Part shown: positions 9,398 to 17,116 of the stretch, one piece after another
Numbering within the stretch: the stretch's first letter is position 1
How the letters are laid out: each line of letters starts with the position of its first letter
Assembly (NCBI RefSeq): GCF_018500155.2
Contig: NZ_JAHBAK020000049.1
Coordinates: 1 to 53,478, forward strand
Reading direction: 5' to 3'
From: Polynucleobacter sp.
GTDB lineage: Bacteria; Pseudomonadota; Gammaproteobacteria; Burkholderiales; Burkholderiaceae
DNA: 53,478 bases
The notes under the pieces: generated by a model
The model's database searches: none
What the model was told of the DNA's origin: nothing
The model's input: only the letters and a program-made list of their open reading frames with translations
Translations under genes and position numbers: made by a program

Positions 9398-9865
9398 ATG
9401 AGCGCAAAGCCATTCAAAATCCTTGGCATTCAACAAATTGCCATTGGCGGTGAAAGTAAAGATCGTCTGAGAAAGCTCTGGGTTGATATGCTAGGGTTTG
9501 ACTATAAAAGTACTTTTGTTTCTGAGCGAGAGAACGTTGACGAGGACATTTGTGCTATTGGCAATGGAGCTCATGAGATTGAAGTTGACCTCATGCAGCC
9601 TTTTGATATCAATAAAAAGCCAGCAGTGCATCAGACACCGCTCAATCATATTGGTTTGTGGGTAGATGACTTGCCTAAGGCGGTCGAATGGCTATCTGCG
9701 AATGGGTTACGATTTGCGCCTGGCGGCATTCGTAAAGGCGCAGCTGGATACGACATTACTTTTGTGCATCCCAAAGGTAATGATGAGTTTCCCATTAGCG
9801 GTGAGGGGGCATTAATTGAATTGGTTCAGGCTCCACCAGAGGTCATTGCTGGTTTGAGTTCATAA
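9398..9865 (+). CDS. mce: methylmalonyl-CoA epimerase (VOC/glyoxalase family)
   Basis: From the ATG at 9398 this is 155 residues of the vicinal-oxygen-chelate fold. Candidate metal ligands are the His in [12 protein letters not shown] strands and NHIGLWVDD, and the Glu in the final LIELVQAPP. The enzyme converts (S)- to (R)-methylmalonyl-CoA, the step between carboxylase and mutase. Function is inferred from fold and position at the end of the operon. The first His of the usual metal site is Gln/Ala-rich here (IQQIAI), so a different VOC activity is possible. The frame extends upstream to 9320 inside pccA, but AAAGG just before 9398 marks the start. Confidence 0.8.
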   Translation: MSAKPFKILGIQQIAIGGESKDRLRKLWVDMLGFDYKSTFVSERENVDEDICAIGNGAHEIEVDLMQPFDINKKPAVHQTPLNHIGLWVDDLPKAVEWLSANGLRFAPGGIRKGAAGYDITFVHPKGNDEFPISGEGALIELVQAPPEVIAGLSS

Positions 9866-9905
9866 TCGGGTTTACAGCCAATGAATCACTAGAAGCGATT
9901 AACCA

Positions 9906-10643
9906 ATGCCGCAATTATTAGCCATCGACACCTCATCCGCTTGGTGTTCGGTGGCTTTATCTTTAGATCATCAGGATCCGATACTTCGACACGAAGAGGT
10001 ATCGGCAGGCGCAAGTCGGTTATTGCTTCCTTGGATTGATGAGGTTTTGGCGCAAGCTAATCAATCGCTTGCATCGTTAGATGCGATTGCCATTGGTATA
10101 GGACCCGGAGCCTTTACAGGAGTCCGTTTAGGGATTGCTGCAGTTCAAGGTTTAGCTTTATCAACTGATTTGCCGGTGATCCCTGTTGTAAGTCTAGATG
10201 CAATTGCGGCGCAAGCAACAAAGAGTGCGCAATTTAAAGAGCATGATCCTCAGCATTTTGTTGTAGCCATTGATGCACGTATGGAAGAAATTTACTGGGC
10301 AAAATACCGTTCTAACGGAATGGATTGTTTGCCTATCCGCATTAGTGAAATTCAACTTTCAAAACCAGAGGATATCGATCTTGATCAAGTAGATTATCTC
10401 GCTGGAAGTGCATTGAAGGCATATGAGAGTAGGCTTTTTGGTCGCTATTCGCTACCTGCGCAAGCTTGTGATGGAGATATTGCGATTTCAGCTTTGGGTA
10501 TATTGGATTATGCAAAGCAATTGTGGGCCGAGGGTAAGCAAATCCCGGTGACTAACTTAGAGCCTTTATACATTCGGAATAAAGTAGCTCTAACAACTGC
10601 CGAGCGTGAAGCAATCTTTAGCCAAGGGGTCGATGGTGGCTGA
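9906..10643 (+). CDS. tsaB: TsaB, tRNA threonylcarbamoyladenosine biosynthesis
   Basis: This 245-residue protein of the ASKHA fold starts LLAIDTSSAWCSVAL and contains IGIGPGAFTGVRLG, the classical TsaB signature. It is the non-catalytic partner of TsaD in the complex that makes t6A at position 37 of tRNAs reading ANN codons, and TsaE binds to the same complex. Length is in the usual range of about 230-245 residues. It starts 40 bp after the epimerase gene and overlaps the start of rimI, forming tsaB-rimI-(UDG/HolD-like), an arrangement common in Burkholderiales. Confidence 0.94.
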   Translation: MPQLLAIDTSSAWCSVALSLDHQDPILRHEEVSAGASRLLLPWIDEVLAQANQSLASLDAIAIGIGPGAFTGVRLGIAAVQGLALSTDLPVIPVVSLDAIAAQATKSAQFKEHDPQHFVVAIDARMEEIYWAKYRSNGMDCLPIRISEIQLSKPEDIDLDQVDYLAGSALKAYESRLFGRYSLPAQACDGDIAISALGILDYAKQLWAEGKQIPVTNLEPLYIRNKVALTTAEREAIFSQGVDGG

Positions 10644-11163
10644 GCATGAACATGTGGCAGAGCTCTCATTCATGCCAATGCAGGCCTCTGATTTAGATCA
10701 AGTGCTTTCGATTGAAAATATCTCACACATTCATCCTTGGACACGGGGTAATTTTTCCGATTCTTTATCAGCTGGTCACTGGGCTTATTGCATTCGGCCG
10801 GCAGGAGCCCAATTGGATTTTGCGCCTGGAAGCTATTTAGATGAAGGTGTCTTGTGGGCATACTGCATTCTTTATCCAGCAGTCGATGAATTACATCTGC
10901 TCAATATCACAGTCGATCCAAAATTACGTAAACTCGGACTTGGCGCACGAATTATGTCTGCAATCGAGGGTGTTGCGTTTGAGCAAAATATGGCACGCGT
11001 GATATTAGAGGTAAGGCCTTCTAATAACCCAGCATTGGCCCTATATAAAAAATTGGGTTACGAGCAGATCGGTATGCGTAAAAATTACTATCCTGCAAGT
11101 GATATTGACGGCAATCGGGAGGATGCTATCGTGATGGCTAAATCGATTAAGCTAGAGCCATGA
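10633..11163 (+). CDS. rimI: RimI, ribosomal protein S18 alanine N-acetyltransferase
   Basis: This GNAT acetyltransferase of about 176 residues has the acetyl-CoA loop KLRKLGLGARIM and the downstream VILEVRPSNNPALALYKKLGY segment typical of RimI. It acetylates the N-terminal Ala of ribosomal protein S18. The ATG at 10633 is chosen because AAGGGG lies just upstream; a GTG at 10636 would have better spacing, and an earlier ATG at 10606 would overlap tsaB more deeply. The gene overlaps the tsaB stop at 10643 and shares ATGA with the next gene, so all three are probably translationally coupled. Confidence 0.92.
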   Translation: MVAEHEHVAELSFMPMQASDLDQVLSIENISHIHPWTRGNFSDSLSAGHWAYCIRPAGAQLDFAPGSYLDEGVLWAYCILYPAVDELHLLNITVDPKLRKLGLGARIMSAIEGVAFEQNMARVILEVRPSNNPALALYKKLGYEQIGMRKNYYPASDIDGNREDAIVMAKSIKLEP

Positions 11164-11693
11164 GTACACATACAGACTTCCTCCGGGAGATGGGCGTCAC
11201 AGAGTGGATTTCCAGAGATTCATCTGTTTCACAGTTAACCCAGCCAAACTCCGTCAAGATGCAGATATCTACTGCATCCGAAACGCCTATGGATAACGAA
11301 GTTAAAGCAAGTCCTAAAGCCTTTTGGATGTTCTTTGGAAGCGAGCCAAAAGGCGATGCGCAGCAGTTGTTTCAAAACATTGTTCGAGCACTTGGTTTAA
11401 ATCGCGATGAATGGGTTTGGAAAAGTCCTAATGACTCCGATAATAAAAATTTGCCAACCGAAATAAATGTGCCCATGGTTGCTATGGCGTTCGGTGGGCC
11501 GGCTGCGCAAAAAATCACTGGTGAACGTGACCCATTGCCACAATTACGTGAAACCATATTGGCACTTCATACAGAAGAGGATATTCCTGTGGTTGCTACA
11601 TTCGATTTAAATCAATTAGTCAGAAAACCAATAGACAAGGCCTTGTTATGGCAAGACCTTTTACTTGCAAAATCTGTACTCCAAAATAGTTAG
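11160..11693 (+). CDS. cysteine-free family-4 UDG-like / HolD-like protein
   Basis: This 177-residue protein contains no cysteine. The N-terminus FLREMGVTEWISRD resembles the start of both DNA polymerase III psi (HolD) and Burkholderiales family-4 uracil-DNA glycosylases. FWMFFGSEPKGD stands where active UDGs have a GEAPG loop. VAMAFGGPAAQKI parallels the VALG..AAQ strand-helix, and FDLNQLVRKP replaces the catalytic HPAYLLR motif. The end, DKALLWQDLLLAK, again matches both families. The iron-sulphur cysteines and the catalytic His are thus gone, so glycosylase activity is unlikely. In E. coli holD is immediately next to rimI, as here. I favour a psi-like clamp-loader subunit, with a decayed UDG paralogue as the alternative. 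ATGA overlap with rimI. Confidence 0.6.
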   Translation: MSTHTDFLREMGVTEWISRDSSVSQLTQPNSVKMQISTASETPMDNEVKASPKAFWMFFGSEPKGDAQQLFQNIVRALGLNRDEWVWKSPNDSDNKNLPTEINVPMVAMAFGGPAAQKITGERDPLPQLRETILALHTEEDIPVVATFDLNQLVRKPIDKALLWQDLLLAKSVLQNS

Positions 11694-11706
11694 GATCTAA
11701 AGCAGA

Positions 11707-13026
11707 TTAGTGCTTGTGTTCGCCAATAAGATGCATGGAGTCATACTCGGCTTGGTTTCGTTCATGACGTTTAATCACCAGCCACATGATGATGCTGACC
11801 GCTAAACCAAAGCCAATGATCACATATTGAATAGAGAAGTCTAACCATATGAGCAATGAGTAAATTGCCAGCATCGCTAATACAGAAATATTTTCATTAA
11901 AGTTTTGAACGGCAATGGAGTGGCCAGCGGACATTAGGACGTGGCCGCGATGTTGTAAAAGCGCATTCATAGGAACTACAAAATAGCCCGCTAGCCAGCC
12001 CACTAGGATAAGCAATCCATAGGCTGGCAATAAATTTAAGGTAATTTGCATTTTGCCAATCGACATTAGTGGTGTATTGGGCAAAAGATCTGCGTTATAC
12101 AGTGCCATCAAGCAGACTATGAGACCCATTGCGACGCCATATGGCAAGACATTTAAAGACTTGCGGAGTGGAATTCGCCACGCTGCCCAGACTGCCCCAC
12201 CAGCAACGCCAAATGCAGATATTGCCTGCAAAATAGCGCCCTGTGAGAGGTTCATGTGAAGAGCGACTTGCGCCCACTTAATCACAATAAACTGAAGCGT
12301 AGCACCAGCCCCCCAGAATAAAGTGGTTACCGCCAAAGAAATTTGACCCAAGCGATCATTCCAGAGGGTTCTGAAACACACTGCAAAATCTTTTATGAGT
12401 TCAATCGGATTGGTTTTCTGAGAAACATACCGAGCGCCAGTGTCTGGAATTTTGAGATTAATTAAAGCAGCAACCACATAAATCATCATGATGATCATGA
12501 TGGCCGATTCAGCTGGGGTATCTATTCCGGTATCCATGCTAGGAAGGTCTAGCGCTAGAAGGCTTTGAGAAACAGTTGTGCTAATTAAGACGCCACCAAG
12601 AACGGTGCCCAAAATGATGGATCCTACCGTCAGGCCCTCAATCCAACCATTGGCAGCTACCAGTTTTTCAGGCGGGAGTAATTCAGTCAAAATCCCGTAC
12701 TTTGCAGGTGAGTATGCTGCCGCTCCCAGTCCAACAATGGCGTAAGAAAGTAGGGGGTGTCCACCAAAGAGCATGGCAACACAGCCAACAAACTTGATGG
12801 TGTTTGTAATGAACATGACATTCCCTTTTGGTCGGGAATCAGCAAAAGCGCCCACAAATGCAGCAAGTAGTACATAAGACAATACGAAGAACAATTTGAG
12901 CAATGGGGTCATCCAGGCCGGAGCATTGAGCTGGACCAATAGGGCTATTGCCGCAATTAGGAGGGCATTATCGGCAAGCGACGAAAAAAATTGCGCCGCC
13001 ATAATGATGTAAAAACTACGGTTCAT
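11707..13026 (-). CDS. lplT: LplT-like lysophospholipid transporter (MFS)
   Basis: This 439-residue major facilitator protein has about 12 hydrophobic segments. The N-terminus FYIIMAAQFFSSLADNALLIAAI and the loop FADSRPKGNVM are typical of LplT, which flips lysophospholipids inward across the inner membrane for re-acylation. GLGAAAYSPAKYGILTELLPPEKLVAANGWIEG-type sequence in the first half (around residues 98-130) is another family mark. The acyltransferase partner Aas is not in this window. The gene is convergent with the UDG/HolD-like gene, 13 bp apart, and divergent from alr with only 50 bp between the likely starts. Confidence 0.88.
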   Translation of the reverse strand: MNRSFYIIMAAQFFSSLADNALLIAAIALLVQLNAPAWMTPLLKLFFVLSYVLLAAFVGAFADSRPKGNVMFITNTIKFVGCVAMLFGGHPLLSYAIVGLGAAAYSPAKYGILTELLPPEKLVAANGWIEGLTVGSIILGTVLGGVLISTTVSQSLLALDLPSMDTGIDTPAESAIMIIMMIYVVAALINLKIPDTGARYVSQKTNPIELIKDFAVCFRTLWNDRLGQISLAVTTLFWGAGATLQFIVIKWAQVALHMNLSQGAILQAISAFGVAGGAVWAAWRIPLRKSLNVLPYGVAMGLIVCLMALYNADLLPNTPLMSIGKMQITLNLLPAYGLLILVGWLAGYFVVPMNALLQHRGHVLMSAGHSIAVQNFNENISVLAMLAIYSLLIWLDFSIQYVIIGFGLAVSIIMWLVIKRHERNQAEYDSMHLIGEHKH

Positions 13027-13076
13027 TCGTACAATCTAGTCATTTATATTATTAAAGCATGAAAGGAGGGGCGGAA

Positions 13077-14195
13077 ATGGGTGGGTCAGCTAATAGCTTG
13101 ATAAATAGGCCAATTTTGGCCTCTATCCATACACAGGCCTTTCAGCATAACTTAAATCGCGTTCGTGAGCTTGCGCCAGAGTCCAAGATTTGGTCTGTTA
13201 TCAAAGCGCGTTCATATGGCCATTCCTTGGCTGCTGCCCTTGAGGGCTTAGCCGCAACCGATGGGTTTGCGCTCTTGGATATCCAAGATGCGGCTTGGTT
13301 GCGAGAGCATGGATGGCAAGGCCGCATCTTACTCTTGGAGGGTTTATTTCATGAAAATGAATTGGATCTTGCTCAAGAATTGCATTGTGATCTGGTAGTT
13401 CATTGTGACGCCCAAATTGAGTGGTTAGAGCGTTATGCGGATAAAGTCCACAAGCCAATCAGTGTTTTTCTAAAAATGAATACGGGCATGAATCGCCTAG
13501 GGATGAAGCCTGCAGTATATCGCTCCGCTTTTCATCGACTACATGCGGCTGGGTATCGCATGCATCATATGACCCATTTTGCAAATGCAGATCAAATAGA
13601 TCGTCAACCAACTGTCGGTAGTCAAGTTGAGTTATTTAATCAAACGATAGAGGGTCTTGATGGACCAACCTCTCTAGCCAACTCAGCGGCTGTTTTATGG
13701 CACCGAAACGCACTTGGTGACTGGGTGAGACCTGGAATTATGCTCTATGGGGCATCACCAACGGGTCTACATGAAGATATTGCGCACGCACATCTCAAAG
13801 CAGTGATGCAACTTCATAGCGAAATAATTGATATACAAGATGTACTTGCTGGTGATCGTATAGGGTATGGTGGTCGCTATGAGGCTCCTGAATCAATGCG
13901 AATTGGTATTGTTGCGTGTGGGTATGCGGATGGTTATCCCCGCCACGCCAAAGATGGCACTCCTGTATACGTCAGAGGTGGCAATGAGGGCGGCGTTGTA
14001 TGTCCAATAGTGGGTCGAGTATCTATGGATATGCTGACCATCGATCTGCGTAATGCGCCATTTGCAAAGATTGGTAGTGTTGTAGAGCTTTGGGGTGATC
14101 AGGTACCAGTAGATCAAGTGGCTCAAATGAGCGACACGATTGGATATGAATTGCTTTGTGCGGTAGCTCCACGCGTACCAGTCAAAATTATTTGA
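13077..14195 (+). CDS. alr: alanine racemase
   Basis: This PLP enzyme of about 372 residues makes D-alanine for peptidoglycan. The N-terminal barrel contains SVIKARSYGHS, in which Lys43 should bind PLP. The usual KANAYGHG is changed to KARSYGHS, with Asn and Ala replaced. FLKMNTGMNRLG, RPGIMLYGASP, RIGYGGRY and CGYADGYPR, VGRVSMDM follow in the usual order; the Tyr of the second half is the opposite catalytic base. A reading frame begins at 13059, but AAAGGAGGGG at 13062-13070 lies inside that stretch and points to the ATG at 13077. The gene is followed by a strong terminator and is divergent from lplT. Confidence 0.93.
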   Translation: MGGSANSLINRPILASIHTQAFQHNLNRVRELAPESKIWSVIKARSYGHSLAAALEGLAATDGFALLDIQDAAWLREHGWQGRILLLEGLFHENELDLAQELHCDLVVHCDAQIEWLERYADKVHKPISVFLKMNTGMNRLGMKPAVYRSAFHRLHAAGYRMHHMTHFANADQIDRQPTVGSQVELFNQTIEGLDGPTSLANSAAVLWHRNALGDWVRPGIMLYGASPTGLHEDIAHAHLKAVMQLHSEIIDIQDVLAGDRIGYGGRYEAPESMRIGIVACGYADGYPRHAKDGTPVYVRGGNEGGVVCPIVGRVSMDMLTIDLRNAPFAKIGSVVELWGDQVPVDQVAQMSDTIGYELLCAVAPRVPVKII

Positions 14196-14204
14196 TTTAG
14201 AAAA

Positions 14205-14233
14205 TAAAAATCCTCATTTAACGAGGATTTTTA
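14205..14233. terminator. bidirectional rho-independent terminator
   Basis: TAAAAATCCTC pairs perfectly with GAGGATTTTTA around a seven-base loop. T runs are present at the 3' side on both strands. It separates the convergent alr and bamD genes. Confidence 0.88.
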
Positions 14234-14265
14234 TTAGATGCACATAACAGGTCGAAAGAAGTTTT

Positions 14266-15180
14266 CTATTTATTCCAGATTTGCCACCATCTACGTTCTT
14301 TTTGAGAGCGCTGACCGGTTTCAAATACTTGGCTATCTGGGAAGTTCAACTTGAAAACTCGAATAGTGTCTTGGCTTAATTGCGTCATACCTAATTTCTC
14401 ATAAGACTTTGCCAGGATATAAAGTGCTTCCTCAACGGCAGGTGCGCGATCATAATCGCGGATGACCAATTGCGCCCGGTTTGCAGAGGCAAGATATGCA
14501 CCACGCTGATAATAAAAGCGGGCCACGATGACATCGGCTTCCGCAAGCGAATTGACGATATAACGCATACGGTCTAAAGAGTCAGGCGCGTATTTACTAT
14601 TTGGAAAACGCTCAACAACTGTCTTAAATGATTCAAACGCTTCCTTAGCTGCCTTGGGATCGCGTTCACTCAGATCTTGCCCAGTGAATTTCCCTAGCCA
14701 GCCTAAATCATCATTAAAGGTAATGAGTCCCTTTAGGTAGTATGCGTAATCTAAGGTCGGGCTACCCTGGTGTAATTTAATAAAGCGATCGATCGCTACA
14801 AGAGCTTGAGTAGTTTCTTGGGCTTTCCAATAGCAATAAGCTGCATTAATTTGAGCTTGTTGAGAATAAGGACCAAATGGAAAGCGGGCTTCTAGCTTTT
14901 CAAAATATTTACCGCATTTTGCAAAGTCACCATCATTTAATTTATCTGTTGCTTCTGAGTAAAGTCTAGATTCCGACCAAATATCTGAATCGTCTTTTTG
15001 ACCATCTCCACCTGCGCAGCCATTTAAGATTAGTAGCGCACAAATAAGGGTCAATCCAATAAAAAAGAGGCGATATGGTGTGTAGGGATGAGAATTTTGA
15101 GCAAAATTTGACCCAGCAAGCCTTAAACTGGCATCTGAAACTACTTTGGATATAACTGAAAGGCTTTTTAAGCGTGGCAT
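14266..15180 (-). CDS. bamD: BamD outer membrane assembly lipoprotein
   Basis: This 304-residue protein contains a lipoprotein signal with hydrophobic core and lipobox LNGC (Cys55), followed by tetratricopeptide-type helices. Segments such as AARY-like LYSEATDKLNDGDF, FEKLEARFPFGPYSQQAQ and ERFPNSKYAPDSLDRM are typical of BamD (ComL), the essential lipoprotein that works with BamA in inserting outer-membrane proteins. The n-region before the lipobox is unusually long, about 40 residues, and there is no other Met before the hydrophobic core. The true start may be a non-ATG codon further in. The ATG used here overlaps the rluD start by 7 bp head to head. Confidence 0.92.
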   Translation of the reverse strand: MPRLKSLSVISKVVSDASLRLAGSNFAQNSHPYTPYRLFFIGLTLICALLILNGCAGGDGQKDDSDIWSESRLYSEATDKLNDGDFAKCGKYFEKLEARFPFGPYSQQAQINAAYCYWKAQETTQALVAIDRFIKLHQGSPTLDYAYYLKGLITFNDDLGWLGKFTGQDLSERDPKAAKEAFESFKTVVERFPNSKYAPDSLDRMRYIVNSLAEADVIVARFYYQRGAYLASANRAQLVIRDYDRAPAVEEALYILAKSYEKLGMTQLSQDTIRVFKLNFPDSQVFETGQRSQKERRWWQIWNK

Positions 15181-16229
15181 TGCCGCAAACTCCGGATTCG
15201 AATCCTATTGATTATATCGATGAAGAGGATTTCATTTCCTTGGAAATTCCCATGGAATTGGCAGGCGAACGCCTTGATAAGGTGTTGGCGATGACTTTGC
15301 CCGATTTTTCCCGTAACCGACTCAAGGCCTGGGTTGAGGCGGGCGCCGTGATGGTTGATGGCAAGGTTACCAAGGCGCGGTATTTGCTTAAGGGTGGCGA
15401 GAGTGTCAAGGTCTTTCCTCAAGAGATGCCCGAGCAGTTTGCTTTTAGCCCAGAAGATATACCCCTTGATGTTGTTTATGAGGATGAATCCATCATTGTC
15501 TTAAATAAGCCACCAGGATTAGTCGTTCATCCTGCAGCTGGTAACTGGTCCGGGACCTTATTAAATGGGCTTCTTTATCGTTTCCCAGAGCTAAAGTCAT
15601 TGCCTCGTGCTGGTATTGTCCACCGTTTAGATAAAAATACTTCAGGCTTAATGGTTGTGGCACGCACTGCGCAGTCTCAAACTGCCTTAGTTCGACAACT
15701 TCAAGATAGGACGGTAGGTCGACGCTACCTTGCGTGGGTCTGGGGAGATGCGCCAAGTCAAGGCAGGGTGTTAGCCAATATTGGTCGGGATCAACGAGAT
15801 CGCTTAAAAATGGCAGCTAGCAGTTCTCAAGGTAAACCAGCTGCAACCCAATTTCGCCGTTTAGTGAAAGGCGCATTTAATGATGCACCAGTAGCACTAC
15901 TAGAATGCCGCCTAGAAACCGGCCGTACCCATCAAATTCGGGTACACCTAGAATCACTGGGATTCCCATTATTAGGGGATCCTGTGTACCGCAAAAAAAC
16001 GCCTGGTGCTGCAAAATCCCTGCCATTTAGTCGTCAGGCGTTGCATGCTTTTGCGCTTAGCCTGAGGCATCCTATCTCCCAAGAATGGGTTAGTTGGTTT
16101 CGTCTTCCTCCCTCAGACATTATTGAGTTATTACCCCAAGTCGGCATGAATGAAGCTGACTTACCAGACGAGGCTGCTGTTATAGAGTCAATTCATCAAG
16201 GGCGTACCAATGACACATCAAATACCTGA
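15174..16229 (+). CDS. rluD: 23S rRNA pseudouridine synthase RluD
   Basis: This 351-residue protein has an N-terminal S4 RNA-binding domain (GERLDKVLAMTLPDFSRNRLK) and an RluA-type catalytic domain with VHRLDKNTSGLMVVART, where Asp153 is the nucleophile. LECRLETGRTHQIRVHL further on is also diagnostic. RluD modifies U1911, U1915 and U1917 of helix 69 in 23S rRNA. Start is the GTG at 15174, which overlaps the bamD start codon region on the other strand. The last 20 bp overlap pgeF, the same rluD-pgeF pairing known from many Proteobacteria. Confidence 0.95.
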   Translation: MALPQTPDSNPIDYIDEEDFISLEIPMELAGERLDKVLAMTLPDFSRNRLKAWVEAGAVMVDGKVTKARYLLKGGESVKVFPQEMPEQFAFSPEDIPLDVVYEDESIIVLNKPPGLVVHPAAGNWSGTLLNGLLYRFPELKSLPRAGIVHRLDKNTSGLMVVARTAQSQTALVRQLQDRTVGRRYLAWVWGDAPSQGRVLANIGRDQRDRLKMAASSSQGKPAATQFRRLVKGAFNDAPVALLECRLETGRTHQIRVHLESLGFPLLGDPVYRKKTPGAAKSLPFSRQALHAFALSLRHPISQEWVSWFRLPPSDIIELLPQVGMNEADLPDEAAVIESIHQGRTNDTSNT

Positions 16230-16992
16230 GGGTGCGTTGTTGTTTATTCGGCCTCAATGGGCTGCCCCTTCTTTCGTTCAATCCCTAGTAACAACACGAG
16301 AGGGTGGTATAAGTGAATTTCCATACCATTCTCTAAATCTAGGTGATCACGTTGGAGATTTGCCAGAAGATGTTGTCTTCAATAGAGCTTTATTGCACAA
16401 GCATTTACCCACAGAACCTATTTGGTTAAAGCAGGTACATGGAACGATCGTGAGCACCCCTTCAAGCCGAACCTGTGAGGCGGATGGGATTGTGAGCAAT
16501 ATTCCAGGAGAAGTGCTCGCCATCATGACGGCAGACTGTCTTCCAGTACTATTTGCTACTCAATCCGGCGGTGTAATAGGAGCTGCACATGCGGGTTGGC
16601 GTGGCTTATGTCAGGGCGTTTTAGAAAAAACGGCGCAATCCATGCGCGCGCTAGCCAATGACCCTAATGAGCCTATTCTTGCATGGCTTGGGCCAGCTAT
16701 TGGTCCAACTGCTTTTGAAGTGGGTCTTGATGTAAAAGAGGCCTTTGAGGTATCTAATATTCCGTATCCATCAAATGCATTTATTCCCATCATAGAGAAA
16801 CCAGGTAAATATTTTGCCAATTTGTATTTGTTGGCTCAATCTAGACTCAAGACAGTAGGTATAGAGAAAATTACTGGTGGTGATTTTTGCACTGTAAATC
16901 AGTCAAACCATTTTTTCTCTTATCGACGTGATGGTGTAACAGGTAGATTTGCTAGCTTAATTTGGATCGAACCTAAAAAAATACGTGCATAG
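16210..16992 (+). CDS. pgeF: PgeF/YfiH, peptidoglycan editing factor (DUF152)
   Basis: This 260-residue protein of the DUF152/YfiH family contains the conserved metal-binding segments MTADCLPVLFAT and GAAHAGWRG, plus a late GGDFCTV...FFSYRRDG block. Family members were first called polyphenol oxidases. E. coli PgeF was later shown to remove misincorporated L-Ser-containing peptidoglycan precursors, while other members act as purine nucleosidases. The ATG lies inside the rluD end (20 bp overlap), implying coupled translation. About 124 bp without a gene follow before phaC. Confidence 0.92.
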   Translation: MTHQIPEGALLFIRPQWAAPSFVQSLVTTREGGISEFPYHSLNLGDHVGDLPEDVVFNRALLHKHLPTEPIWLKQVHGTIVSTPSSRTCEADGIVSNIPGEVLAIMTADCLPVLFATQSGGVIGAAHAGWRGLCQGVLEKTAQSMRALANDPNEPILAWLGPAIGPTAFEVGLDVKEAFEVSNIPYPSNAFIPIIEKPGKYFANLYLLAQSRLKTVGIEKITGGDFCTVNQSNHFFSYRRDGVTGRFASLIWIEPKKIRA

Positions 16993-17116
16993 TGTTTTTA
17001 TTAACATCGTGCGGTGTGAGGGTTAGTACTAGATTGGGCCCTCATTTAGGGTTATTGCGTATAACTCTATAGGTCTTATGGATGGAGAATGATCTCTCAC
17101 CATTTAAGAGACAATT

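Noticed and set aside
16993-17116. Possible terminator or promoter hairpins between pgeF and phaC (TGAGGG...CCCTCA and CCCT-CATTT-AGGG)
   Set aside because: Loop sizes and lack of a T run make a terminator unlikely, and no clear -35/-10 pair could be set; left unassigned.
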